Below, piece after piece: positions 1 to 7,526 of a DNA stretch of 64,000 nt. A program made the position numbers and the translations under genes. The first letter of the stretch is position 1. Each line of letters opens with the position of its first letter. The notes under the pieces are model-generated. The model saw only the letters and a program-made list of their open reading frames with translations, was not told the DNA's origin and ran no database searches. This DNA comes from Thiothrix winogradskyi (GTDB lineage Bacteria > Pseudomonadota > Gammaproteobacteria > Thiotrichales > Thiotrichaceae), in contig NZ_CP091244.1 in assembly GCF_021650935.1 (NCBI RefSeq), positions 3,596,001 through 3,660,000 on the forward strand. The letters are read 5' to 3'.

Positions 1-1355
1 TAATGTTCCACCCGTGCGGCGGTTTCGGTACGGTTGCAGACCGTCAACATCACAGGCGGTGAAGTGTGACCGGCGGCTTGCCAACTGTGTAATGCTGCTC
101 GCCAATCTGCCCCCAACAGGGTGTAGGCGGTTTGCACCAATTCCGGCAAGGGTTCGGTGGCTTGTGCGCCTTTGCGGTTCAAATCTTCGGCAACATCAGC
201 TTCAGCATACAAGTGATAGAGTTTGGAGCGGTAGGTTTTGGCATTCGGTAACGCATCGTCACGCACCACCACTCGCGGGGTTTTCACCAGCCCGGCCTCA
301 ATCGCATCGTACAAGCCGAAATCGGAAATGACCCACGGAAACAATGCCGATTCGGTATTGCGCTTACCAGTCGGGGCAAACGGGGTGGCGGAGAGATCGA
401 AACAACGAGTAATGCGGCGCGTTTTGTGGATGCGGTCTAGCCCTTCAATCCAACGGGTCGCCTCATCCAGATCAATGCCTTGTTCAGCGGCTTGCGCTTT
501 GCTGATTTTGAGTTCGGCGGGTTTGCGGTAAGCGTGGTGGGCTTCGTCGTTGATCACCAGCAGGCCGCGCTTGCCTGCTAGTTTACCCAATACCCGGCGG
601 GTAAAGGCTTCATCGTTTTCTGCGCCTTTTTTCTGTACCGAACGCTCCGGTTCTTTCAAGGGCATCAGGCTGTGCCAGTTTTCAATCAGCACTTCCATCT
701 GATTGAGTTTGTGGCGCAACGAGGTATTCGGGCAAAGACCGAAAGCATCGTAATAGTTGTCGGTTGCCCCCGGTTGCAACACTTGCAAACGTTCCTTGAC
801 GGTCAAGCCTGGTGCAATGATCAGGATGTTGCTGGAAAATTCCTTGTGGCGTTTCGGAAACGCAAGAGCATTGAGTACCTGCCATGTAATCAGCATCGCC
901 ATGACGGTGGTTTTGCCTGTACCTGTCGCCATTTTGCTGCACAAACGTTCCCACGCGCCGCCATCGCCTTCAATCGCAATGCCTTGCTTGTAATCGGGCA
1001 GAGCTTCTACCCACCAGATCAGGGTTTCGATGGCTTCCAGTTGGCAGAAATAGAAGGGGTAATCGCGGGCAGTGCTGTCGTGCCAATGTTCCAGCAGGCT
1101 GCGGGTAATCGTGGTGATACCGGGGTAGCCAGCAGTGCGCCATGCGTCCACCCGTTCACGGATTTGGTTGACCAGCGGCAATTCGACTTCGCGGCTGGTG
1201 TTGTTGCGGGTGTCGAAAATCTCGTAACTAGCGCGGCGGCGGCTGGCTGTCTGTTCCAACTTGGGGCTGGTGGAACTGCTCTGTGCCACCTTGCGCCAGT
1301 GCTGTTGTGGGCAGGCGTAGGGGCTATTGATGATCAGGGATTTAGGAGTGGTCAT
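1..1355 (-). CDS. Type III-like restriction subunit / DEAD-box helicase, C-terminus outside window
   Basis: This is the N-terminal ~451 residues of a superfamily 2 helicase of the kind that forms the restriction (Res) subunit of type III-like systems; it resembles the BPTD_3080 restriction family. On the minus strand I read a Walker A segment GTGKTT near 905-945, a Walker B/DEAH-type box NDEAH near 535-560 and motif III SATPF near 375-400. The nuclease domain expected at the C-terminus would lie beyond base 1. The ATG at 1355 overlaps the stop of the upstream gene as ATGA, so the two are probably translationally coupled. It is the last visible gene of a minus-strand run starting at 4473. The helicase identity is secure; the exact system type is inferred. 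Confidence 0.8.
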   Translation of the reverse strand, partial: MTTPKSLIINSPYACPQQHWRKVAQSSSTSPKLEQTASRRRASYEIFDTRNNTSREVELPLVNQIRERVDAWRTAGYPGITTITRSLLEHWHDSTARDYPFYFCQLEAIETLIWWVEALPDYKQGIAIEGDGGAWERLCSKMATGTGKTTVMAMLITWQVLNALAFPKRHKEFSSNILIIAPGLTVKERLQVLQPGATDNYYDAFGLCPNTSLRHKLNQMEVLIENWHSLMPLKEPERSVQKKGAENDEAFTRRVLGKLAGKRGLLVINDEAHHAYRKPAELKISKAQAAEQGIDLDEATRWIEGLDRIHKTRRITRCFDLSATPFAPTGKRNTESALFPWVISDFGLYDAIEAGLVKTPRVVVRDDALPNAKTYRSKLYHLYAEADVAEDLNRKGAQATEPLPELVQTAYTLLGADWRAALHSWQAAGHTSPPVMLTVCNRTETAARVEH

Positions 1356-1840
1356 GGCAATTTATTCCCTCTGAGTGGGCCTTTAATGCCACTGGCTTGC
1401 AGGCGTTTTTCCTGCGGTGAACCTTCACGAATATCGACACCACTGTTAGTGTGTACCCAAATGAATGGTGCGATGTTGGCTTGCTGGGCTGCACGAGTCA
1501 GATTATACAAATCAGCTTGTTGTTCCTGTTTGAGCCAAGTTTTTAGCCATTCTAACTTATTGATGATGGCACCGACCTCACCTGTCGAGGCTGGATGAAC
1601 TTCAACCCAGATAGCCAACTCCGTGGTATCAGGTTTACAACCGATACCGTAATCCCAACGGCTGCTGTTAGGCTCAACGGTTTTTTTGGCTGTGTCTAGG
1701 TCAATGCTGCCGGTTGGTTTGGTAACACCAAGGGTTTCTTTTACCGCGCGTAATCCCGGTTTACAGGGAGTTTCGACATCTGATTTTTCAACGGCTTCAC
1801 AAAACGCGCTGGCATTGGGTGTAGTTTTCTTCTTCGCCAT
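1352..1840 (-). CDS. Small protein of unknown function in the restriction locus
   Basis: A 162-residue soluble protein with no signal peptide or membrane segment; I do not recognise the family. The N-terminus is Lys-rich (MAKKKTTP). The middle contains RWDYGIG, then AIWVEVHPAS and a Lys/Leu-rich helix. This D...E-x-H/K spacing is faintly like a PD-(D/E)XK nuclease core with His in place of the usual Lys, but that is a guess from pattern only. It sits between an ABC-type ATPase gene (9-bp gap) and the helicase gene (4-bp ATGA overlap), so it is almost certainly co-expressed with both and may be the effector partner of the ATPase. Confidence 0.6.
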   Translation of the reverse strand: MAKKKTTPNASAFCEAVEKSDVETPCKPGLRAVKETLGVTKPTGSIDLDTAKKTVEPNSSRWDYGIGCKPDTTELAIWVEVHPASTGEVGAIINKLEWLKTWLKQEQQADLYNLTRAAQQANIAPFIWVHTNSGVDIREGSPQEKRLQASGIKGPLRGNKLP

Positions 1841-1849
1841 GTTATGCCC

Positions 1850-3058
1850 TTAAAAACCAGCACGATTAACGACTTGTGAAACCACATCACCCGCCCGCCC
1901 CGCAAATTCGGTAAGCCCGCCCCAATGTGCTTGTGCTGGATTATCCGAACCGGGGTCAAGTGCTGAAATGTCTTCAACGATGCCACTGCGTTGGAAGTAA
2001 TACACCTTGTATTGTTGCTTTAAGGCAAGCTCAGCCGTTAGGGTATCTGCGTCCTGTTCCAAGTTGAATATGCCCAATACATCTTGGGGAGTTCCTTGTT
2101 TTTGTTGGCAAATACGCAAAGCCCACAACATATCCAGCACTTGAGGGGAATGGGTAGACAGCAGCACTTTATGCCCGCGAGCCAACAAGGTGAGGATCAT
2201 GTAAAGCGTGATATTGATGGCTTGTGGGTGTAGCCCCATTTCCGGCTCTTCGATCACTACCCAGTTCCAGAACGGTAGTTTAGGCTCTTTTACAAGCCCT
2301 ACTTCTTCAAATAACAAATACAAGCCTAATAGCAGTGGCGTAAATTCCCTTTGCCCTGCTGACCAAGCAAGAAAGGGTAAACCTTGCGGGCCATTCGGAA
2401 TGTCCAGCATGAGTTTACGTACAAAATCTACTTCGTCATCGCGATAGGTCAGTTGCGCTCCAGCATAAATCTGCTCACTGATATGTTTGCCTATTGTTTC
2501 AGGCAGAATCTTGTGTGGAGATAAGTCCGACTCAATGGCAAATTTATTTTGCAGGATGCTATGCACCCTGTCGCTGAAGTGACGTAATGTGAATGGATCA
2601 CCAAAATGGTATTTGCCAAAATCTTGGCTCATGCCACGGGGCAGGCTTATCACCCGTTGTGCTGGAATATAGAAGAGTTGCTCATAAGCGCCCAATTGAC
2701 TTCGATTAATATCAACCGTTGATTCTTTTAAGTGCTCAATGAGATCAACATTTTGTCCATTGATGCTTATATCGGAATGCTTCGGCTTCCATAATGCAGA
2801 CATATTCCGACCAAAGTAGCCATCAAGGAATGCATCACTTCTACCTTTAAAATTCATGCTGTTCTTTTTGAACGTGGCATCAATATAGTCGCGATCTATC
2901 AGCAGTTTCAATGTTTGCAGAAAAATGCTCTTGCCCGTCGCCTGCGGCCCGACCAGCACAGTCAAATTGCCAAGTTCAATGTTAGCCTGCTTGATCGGCC
3001 CTATATTGCGCATTGAAATGTCAAATTTGTTCTGTGAGGTATTTTTCATGTTCTGCAT
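1850..3058 (-). CDS. ABC/RecF-type AAA ATPase in the restriction locus
   Basis: A 402-residue ATPase of the OLD/RecF/SMC-like class. Walker A is GPQATGKS (residues 37-44). A signature-like stretch SAGQREFTP lies mid-protein, followed by Walker B VVIEEPEMGLHP and an H-loop STHSPQVLD. There is no room for the TOPRIM nuclease domain of true OLD proteins, so any nuclease activity would have to come from a partner, possibly the next gene. I place the start at the ATG whose A is the last base of the upstream TGA (TGATG), since a TTG three bases further upstream lacks support. Proteins of this type are frequent in defence loci; the specific function is unknown. Confidence 0.8.
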   Translation of the reverse strand: MQNMKNTSQNKFDISMRNIGPIKQANIELGNLTVLVGPQATGKSIFLQTLKLLIDRDYIDATFKKNSMNFKGRSDAFLDGYFGRNMSALWKPKHSDISINGQNVDLIEHLKESTVDINRSQLGAYEQLFYIPAQRVISLPRGMSQDFGKYHFGDPFTLRHFSDRVHSILQNKFAIESDLSPHKILPETIGKHISEQIYAGAQLTYRDDEVDFVRKLMLDIPNGPQGLPFLAWSAGQREFTPLLLGLYLLFEEVGLVKEPKLPFWNWVVIEEPEMGLHPQAINITLYMILTLLARGHKVLLSTHSPQVLDMLWALRICQQKQGTPQDVLGIFNLEQDADTLTAELALKQQYKVYYFQRSGIVEDISALDPGSDNPAQAHWGGLTEFAGRAGDVVSQVVNRAGF

Positions 3059-4473
3059 CAATCCAACTCCATCACTTTCAGCGATTCTATCCCACGGTCA
3101 TCCACGATCTTAACGGCGATGCGCTTGTGGTCACCTGCCGCAAATGGCAAGGAAACCGTGCCGTGGAACGCATCCAACCGCGTTTCGTCGAGTTCAGCGC
3201 GGATGTCTTTCTTGAGTTTATACCAGCCGTCCTGTTTGCCTGCCATTGGGAAGAAAACTTGTGCAGGGAACAGCGAACGGTTGTCGTAGTCGGTGTCCAG
3301 CGACCAGACGGCGATGCGGTTTTTGCCGCCGGATTGCAACTCGCCCTTGGTGGTGTCGAAGTAGTCGAAACCGTGGACTTCGACTTCGTAGAGGGGGGAG
3401 ATAGAGGGGAGCTTGCGCACTTCTACGTCGGGTTGTCCCATGAGCCAGAAACTTTGGTTGTTGGCGCGTTGTTTTTTGAGGTCTTCGGTGAGCAGGTCGG
3501 TGTTCATTTGCGCTTTCAGGGCGGTGATGCCTTTGGTTGCGTCGATGTCTTTGGCGGCTTCGGGGTCGAAAGTGAAGGCGCAAAACACGATCATTTTCGG
3601 CAGCGGGAACAGTTCCCCGGCTTCGCGCAGGGCATTTTCGACTTGGCGTTGTTCGAGGGCGGCGTGTTCGGGGCCGAAACTGACCACCACGCGCTCGCCG
3701 GTATCGAGTGTGCCGCTGCTGTGCAGATAGCGTGTACCGGGCAAGGTTTCGAGTTCGGCGAATTTGAGCATTTGCTTGTTTTTGCCACGGATGCCGGTTT
3801 TCATCAATTCGTCGCGCCATTGGGTCTGGCGGGACGTTTCACCGCTGCGGGCAACGCTGTTGTCGGCTTGGGTGGGTTGCACGGCATCGTTAAGTGACAG
3901 CACGGTGGGGAATGGCACGGCTTCGAGCGAAAACGGGCCGGTGATGCGCAGTTTGTCTTTGGCGATTTGCGGCTGGTCGTAGAGGGTTTCTTGTCCGGCG
4001 TTGGCTGCGATGCTGTCGTCCATGCGGCGTTGCAGGGTTTGACGCGCCGTGTGGAAAGCGTCGAATGGGGCGCGGGCGGATTCTGGCCAATCGGCGGGGA
4101 AATCGAACGGCACATCCCATTCTTGTAGGTCGGACTTTAGTCCGACACGTCGGGCTGAAGCCCGACCTACAGCCTTCTGCAACGCCGACAAAATACTCAA
4201 CGGATCAATCCGTTCATGCACATGCAAACTCACCGTATCCACCGCAAAACTGGTACGTTCCGCCTTCCCCGCCCAATTCAAAAACGGCGACTGCATCCGC
4301 TTGAGTTCCGCCAACGCCTCGCGCATCACCGCTGCATCGCCACTCGCCAGCGCATCATCAATCAGTTGCTCCACCTTGAGACCTTGCTGCTTAGGTGGCG
4401 TAGGCGGTGCTACTGGCGCAGTCAGATCAAGGGATTCAGCAGGTCGAGTATCAGCAGTTTTGTTGGCAGGCAT
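3058..4473 (-). CDS. Methyltransferase-like C-terminal half, catalytic domain absent
   Basis: A 471-residue protein that resembles the C-terminal half of the large DNA methyltransferases paired with BPTD_3080-type helicases. It has a segment LNWAGKAERTSF, another VEVHGFDYF, and SLDTDYDNRSLFPAQVFFPM, typical of that C-terminal region. I find no DPPY/NPPY catalytic motif and no SAM-binding FxGxG motif. The N-terminus is a Pro/Ala-rich linker and no clear Shine-Dalgarno precedes the ATG at 4473. It may be a remnant after loss of the N-terminal catalytic half, or a stand-alone accessory subunit. It is first in the minus-strand run and overlaps the ATPase start by one base. A 46-bp REP-like palindrome is translated within it. 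Confidence 0.6.
   Translation of the reverse strand: MPANKTADTRPAESLDLTAPVAPPTPPKQQGLKVEQLIDDALASGDAAVMREALAELKRMQSPFLNWAGKAERTSFAVDTVSLHVHERIDPLSILSALQKAVGRASARRVGLKSDLQEWDVPFDFPADWPESARAPFDAFHTARQTLQRRMDDSIAANAGQETLYDQPQIAKDKLRITGPFSLEAVPFPTVLSLNDAVQPTQADNSVARSGETSRQTQWRDELMKTGIRGKNKQMLKFAELETLPGTRYLHSSGTLDTGERVVVSFGPEHAALEQRQVENALREAGELFPLPKMIVFCAFTFDPEAAKDIDATKGITALKAQMNTDLLTEDLKKQRANNQSFWLMGQPDVEVRKLPSISPLYEVEVHGFDYFDTTKGELQSGGKNRIAVWSLDTDYDNRSLFPAQVFFPMAGKQDGWYKLKKDIRAELDETRLDAFHGTVSLPFAAGDHKRIAVKIVDDRGIESLKVMELD
4125..4170. repeat. REP/BIME-like double palindrome inside a coding region
   Basis: Two back-to-back hairpins, GTCGGACT-TT-AGTCCGAC and GTCGGGCT-GA-AGCCCGAC, are framed by GTAGG at one end and CCTAC at the other. 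This is the layout of REP elements mobilised by REP-associated tyrosine transposases. It lies within the methyltransferase-like gene and is read through without a stop, giving residues ending RVGLKSDLQEW. No other copy was seen in the window. Confidence 0.8.
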
Positions 4474-4628
4474 GAGGCAACATCAGGTTACACAATAATA
4501 ATGGCGATTGTACCCGAAAAATTTTCATGATGTGTCAACCGAACCTGAGCTTAATCGTTATACATACTGACTAAGCCCAAGAGTCCCTAAAATAGTCATC
4601 ATAAAAATTCACAGCCCTTAATGCTTTC

Positions 4629-4652
4629 AAACCCTCCTGCGCCGGAGGGTTT
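4629..4652 (-). terminator. Hairpin terminator after the YgfX-like gene
   Basis: Inverted repeat AAACCCTCC (4629-4637) and GGAGGGTTT (4644-4652) with a 6-base loop. It directly follows the stop of the minus-strand gene at 4652. T-rich sequence is also present on the plus-strand side, so it may work in both directions between two minus-strand units. Confidence 0.6.
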
Positions 4653-5098
4653 TATTTTTCAGGGACATTCGCCGGACTGAACTTCACCCGCACCCGCAAC
4701 TGCCGCAAAACATCCGACGGCACACTGTCCGGCATTAAAATCAGCGAATACAATTTGCCATTCAGCGTCCGCCAATTCAGCACACACCCCCACGGATGCA
4801 AAAAGCTGCTGTCATCCAACCGCGCAAAAAATCCCGCAGAAGCAGTACGCACCAAGGCATTATCCACCTGATAAAAACGCACTTCCTGCACCGCATTCGG
4901 CGCAACCCGGCTAATATGCAGCCGCCAGTAATAACGCAACGACAGTGCAATCAATACCAGCAACAAGCCCTTGCCCCACCAGGGCAGCGCAGGCATCAAG
5001 CACACCACCACCGCCGCCAGCAAATGACTTGCCAGAATAAAAACCGCCAATCGCCGTGAAACCACTGGCTGCAAATACAAGGGCGGCTGATTATCCAA
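4652..5098 (-). CDS. Small membrane protein, YgfX-like
   Basis: A 148-residue protein with two closely spaced hydrophobic segments near the N-terminus (about residues 17-35 and 40-58), followed by a soluble domain with Trp- and Arg-rich strands. Length, topology and a motif such as RYYW after the second helix are those of the YgfX/CptA family of small inner-membrane proteins. The family assignment is tentative. It is downstream of the thioinosine phosphorylase gene with a 6-bp gap, suggesting an operon hpt-MTIP-this gene, and ends at a hairpin terminator. Confidence 0.55.
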   Translation of the reverse strand: MDNQPPLYLQPVVSRRLAVFILASHLLAAVVVCLMPALPWWGKGLLLVLIALSLRYYWRLHISRVAPNAVQEVRFYQVDNALVRTASAGFFARLDDSSFLHPWGCVLNWRTLNGKLYSLILMPDSVPSDVLRQLRVRVKFSPANVPEK

Positions 5099-5104
5099 CG
5101 CTGA

Positions 5105-5845
5105 TCAGCACACTAAGGCACGCAATAATGCCCGCGCATTCGCCATGCCCACCACCAAATTCTGGTGAATATCGTCCATCGTGATCTCTTCGTTATCTTT
5201 ACCCGCTGCCCAGTTAGCAACCACAGCACACGCGGCGTAACAAAGATCCAATTCGCGGGCAAGCGCCGCTTCTGGCATGGCAGTCATGCCCACCAAATCG
5301 CAGCCGTCGCGTTCCAAACGGGTAATTTCAGCAGCGGTTTCCAAACGCGGGCCTTGGGTAGCGGCATACGTGCCACGCGGAACCACATCCAATTTCGCGC
5401 ATTCAGCCGCTGCCAGCAACGCATTGCGCACTTCCGCACAATACGGCCAAGAAAAATCAATGTGGGTCACATCGGTCAAGCCGTCTTCAAAAAAGGTATG
5501 CGCCCGCCCGTGCGTGTAATCAATAATCTGATCGGGAATCACCAAGCGCATCGGCTGCATTTCCGGCGTAATCCCGCCCACGGCGGCAATCGCCACGATT
5601 TTTTTCACCCCCAAACTCTTCAGCGCCCATAAATTCGCGCGGTAATTCACCCGATGCGGGGGGATATTGTGGGTGTAACCGTGCCGTGCCAGAAATACAA
5701 TACGCTTACCAGCGATCATGCCATGCGTCACCGGGCCGGACGGCTCGCCGTAAGGCGTATGCACCACTTCACGGTGAATCACTTCCAAGCCTTCAATTTC
5801 GGTCAGCCCAGTGCCGCCGATTACTGCAAATTCAATAGCACTCAT
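5105..5845 (-). CDS. S-methyl-5'-thioinosine phosphorylase
   Basis: A 246-residue nucleoside phosphorylase of the PNP/MTAP class. It has the phosphate-binding GGTGL motif at the N-terminus, ARHGYTHNIPPHRVNYRAN and GTYAATQGPRLETAAEI. Gammaproteobacterial members of this length are generally S-methyl-5'-thioinosine phosphorylases, which split methylthioinosine into hypoxanthine and 5-methylthioribose-1-phosphate. The next gene upstream, hpt, would turn that hypoxanthine into IMP, which supports the MTI rather than MTA assignment. The two genes are one base apart. Confidence 0.82.
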   Translation of the reverse strand: MSAIEFAVIGGTGLTEIEGLEVIHREVVHTPYGEPSGPVTHGMIAGKRIVFLARHGYTHNIPPHRVNYRANLWALKSLGVKKIVAIAAVGGITPEMQPMRLVIPDQIIDYTHGRAHTFFEDGLTDVTHIDFSWPYCAEVRNALLAAAECAKLDVVPRGTYAATQGPRLETAAEITRLERDGCDLVGMTAMPEAALARELDLCYAACAVVANWAAGKDNEEITMDDIHQNLVVGMANARALLRALVC

Positions 5846-5846
5846 T

Positions 5847-6404
5847 TCATAACCCTTTTACTGCATAAATACCGTTGGCGTTACGCCAATATTCCTTGTA
5901 ATCCATCCCGAAACCGAACACGTAGCGATCCGGCAATTCCAGCGCCGAAAAATCGCGGTGAACGCCTTCAACCCGACGCTCGTGTTGCTTATCCGCCAAA
6001 ACCGCCACATGCACGCTTGCCGCACCCTGTTCCCAACACCAATGGGTAATTTCACGCAAGGTATAACCTTCATCGAGAATATCATCGAGTAACAAAACAT
6101 TCCGCCCTGCTAACGATGTATCCGGCTTGTGCAACCAGGCAATCGTTTTACTGCCACTGGTTTTGCCACGGTAGCGCGTGGCGTGCAAATAATCCTGTTC
6201 CAAGGGGAACGCCAAGCGTGTCAGCAAATGTCCCGTCAAGATCACCCCGCCGGTCATAACACACAACACCAGCGGGTTTTTATCCGCCAGTTTTTCAGTA
6301 ATTTCAGCCGCCATTTTATCCAACATGGCAGCAATATCCTCAGCGGAATACAATAAATCAGCGTCTGCCATCGCACGGGCAGCATCAGCGGCTGTGATAA
6401 CCAT
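5847..6404 (-). CDS. hpt: Hypoxanthine-guanine phosphoribosyltransferase
   Basis: A 185-residue type I phosphoribosyltransferase. The PRPP-binding loop reads LLLDDILDEGYTL, and MTGGVILTGHLL forms the upstream PPi loop region. It converts hypoxanthine or guanine plus PRPP to IMP or GMP. The length suits the gammaproteobacterial Hpt family. It heads a tight minus-strand operon with the thioinosine phosphorylase, whose product hypoxanthine is its substrate. The start ATG at 6404 faces the divergent sulfur-globule-like gene across about 180 bp. Confidence 0.85.
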   Translation of the reverse strand: MVITAADAARAMADADLLYSAEDIAAMLDKMAAEITEKLADKNPLVLCVMTGGVILTGHLLTRLAFPLEQDYLHATRYRGKTSGSKTIAWLHKPDTSLAGRNVLLLDDILDEGYTLREITHWCWEQGAASVHVAVLADKQHERRVEGVHRDFSALELPDRYVFGFGMDYKEYWRNANGIYAVKGL

Positions 6405-6490
6405 TTGTTCACCTATTGTTCAAGCAATCTTGGTATTCTAACTTAAATCAACAAATCGTCATGAAAAAACAAAAATGTGATCGCCGGGTA

Positions 6491-6519
6491 TTGCATTATA
6501 ACAATCAGAATATTATGAT
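6491..6519 (+). promoter_or_regulatory. Candidate sigma-70 promoter of the sulfur-globule-like gene
   Basis: TTGCAT (6491-6496) and TATGAT (6514-6519) are separated by 17 bases. The -10 matches consensus at 5 of 6 positions and the -35 at 3 of 6. The surrounding sequence is AT-rich. A ribosome-binding site AGAGG lies 8 bases before the ATG at 6588. Transcription would begin near 6526, giving a leader of about 60 nt. Confidence 0.45.
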
Positions 6520-6587
6520 TTGCTTATATTAAGTAAACCCTTTTAACGCGCACACAAGCGCATGACTCTCCGCTAGAGGTATATATT

Positions 6588-7421
6588 ATGAAACATACAA
6601 AAATCGCTCTGATGGTTGCATTGCTGGCTGCTTCCGGTGCTGCATCTGCTGAATTCTTTGACGGCTTCGACAATGGCAGTGGCGTAGGTCAAGGTCAGGG
6701 TCAAGGTCAGGCTAACACTAGTGGTCAAGGTCAAGGTTACGGCACTGGCGCTGGCGACATGAGTGGCTGGGGTCGTGGCAAAGGCGACGCAGACGGCGAA
6801 GTTGATTTCACCATCACTTTCAAAGGCAAAGGCAAAACCGACATGGCTGCTGACACTTATGGTCAAGGTCGTGGCGATGGCTCTACCAATGTACAAGGCA
6901 GTGGCTACGGTTACGGCGATGGCAACAGCAATATGTACGGCTATAGCAACACTTCTGCTAACGGTGCTAACGGCGGCAACCCTTGGGGTGGCTACGGTAT
7001 GCCTAACATGATGCAACAAGCACCAGCTATGCAGCAAATGCCTGCTCAAGGTCAAATGCCAACAGCAGCAGCAGCACCTGCTCAAGGTCAAATGATGCAG
7101 CAGGAAATGCCTGGCTACGGTTACAGCCCAATGATGATGGCACCTGGCTACGCGATGCAAGCGCCTAGCTTCGAGCAAATCCAAAAGCAAATGGAAATGC
7201 AACGTGCTCAAGCTGATGCTTTCTTCAAGAAAGTAGAAGAACAGCGTGCGGCAATGGCTGCTCAACAGCAAAAAATGGTTGAAGCCAACAAAGCGGCTGC
7301 TCCTGCTGCTACCGCTACAGCACCTGCTGCGCCAGCCGCTCCTGCTGCTGAAGTGAAAGTTGAAGCGGCTGCTCCTGCTGCTGCACCTGCTGCACCAGTC
7401 GCTCCTGCTGCTACAAACTAA
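6588..7421 (+). CDS. Sulfur-globule-like secreted protein, Gly/Gln-rich
   Basis: A 277-residue low-complexity protein with a Sec signal peptide (basic MKHTK, hydrophobic core, cleavage after ASA at about residue 22). The mature part has GQ dipeptide repeats, then a Gly/Tyr/Asn-rich region, a Met/Gln/Pro-rich stretch, a charged helical segment (about residues 200-232, probably coiled coil) and an Ala/Pro tail. Sulfur-globule proteins of purple sulfur bacteria and Thiothrix are secreted, Gly- and aromatic-rich coat proteins of periplasmic sulfur inclusions, and this composition fits. It is a single-gene unit with its own promoter and downstream hairpin. Other structural coat proteins could look alike. 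Confidence 0.65.
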   Translation: MKHTKIALMVALLAASGAASAEFFDGFDNGSGVGQGQGQGQANTSGQGQGYGTGAGDMSGWGRGKGDADGEVDFTITFKGKGKTDMAADTYGQGRGDGSTNVQGSGYGYGDGNSNMYGYSNTSANGANGGNPWGGYGMPNMMQQAPAMQQMPAQGQMPTAAAAPAQGQMMQQEMPGYGYSPMMMAPGYAMQAPSFEQIQKQMEMQRAQADAFFKKVEEQRAAMAAQQQKMVEANKAAAPAATATAPAAPAAPAAEVKVEAAAPAAAPAAPVAPAATN

Positions 7422-7429
7422 GAAAGAAG

Positions 7430-7526
7430 AACCCCCTCCCCAACCCTCCCCTTATCAGGGAAGGGCGTAGGAGAGACAGACACCCCTCTTGTTCCTCCCT
7501 TGATAAGGGGAGGTTAGGAGGGGTTT
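7430..7526. repeat. Dispersed inverted repeat, copy 1, possible terminator
   Basis: A left arm at 7430-7460 (starting AACCCCCTCCCCAACCC) and a right arm at 7498-7526 (ending GAGGGGTTT) pair over about 30 bases with few mismatches. The element lies between two converging genes. The last codons and stop of pyrD (from 7514) are inside the right arm. Similar elements occur at 11855-11898 and 51141-51245. Confidence 0.8.

Noticed and set aside
672..1598. Plus-strand open frame of 308 codons
   Set aside because: It is antisense to the helicase and the small gene, which have clear motifs; its translation resembles no family.
3013..3897. Plus-strand open frame of 294 codons
   Set aside because: Antisense to the methyltransferase-like gene; Phe/Gly/Val-rich shadow with no motifs.
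6573..7271. Minus-strand open frame of 232 codons opposite the sulfur-globule-like gene
   Set aside because: It is low-complexity Ser/His/Thr-rich because the sense strand is repetitive; the sense gene has a signal peptide and ribosome-binding site.
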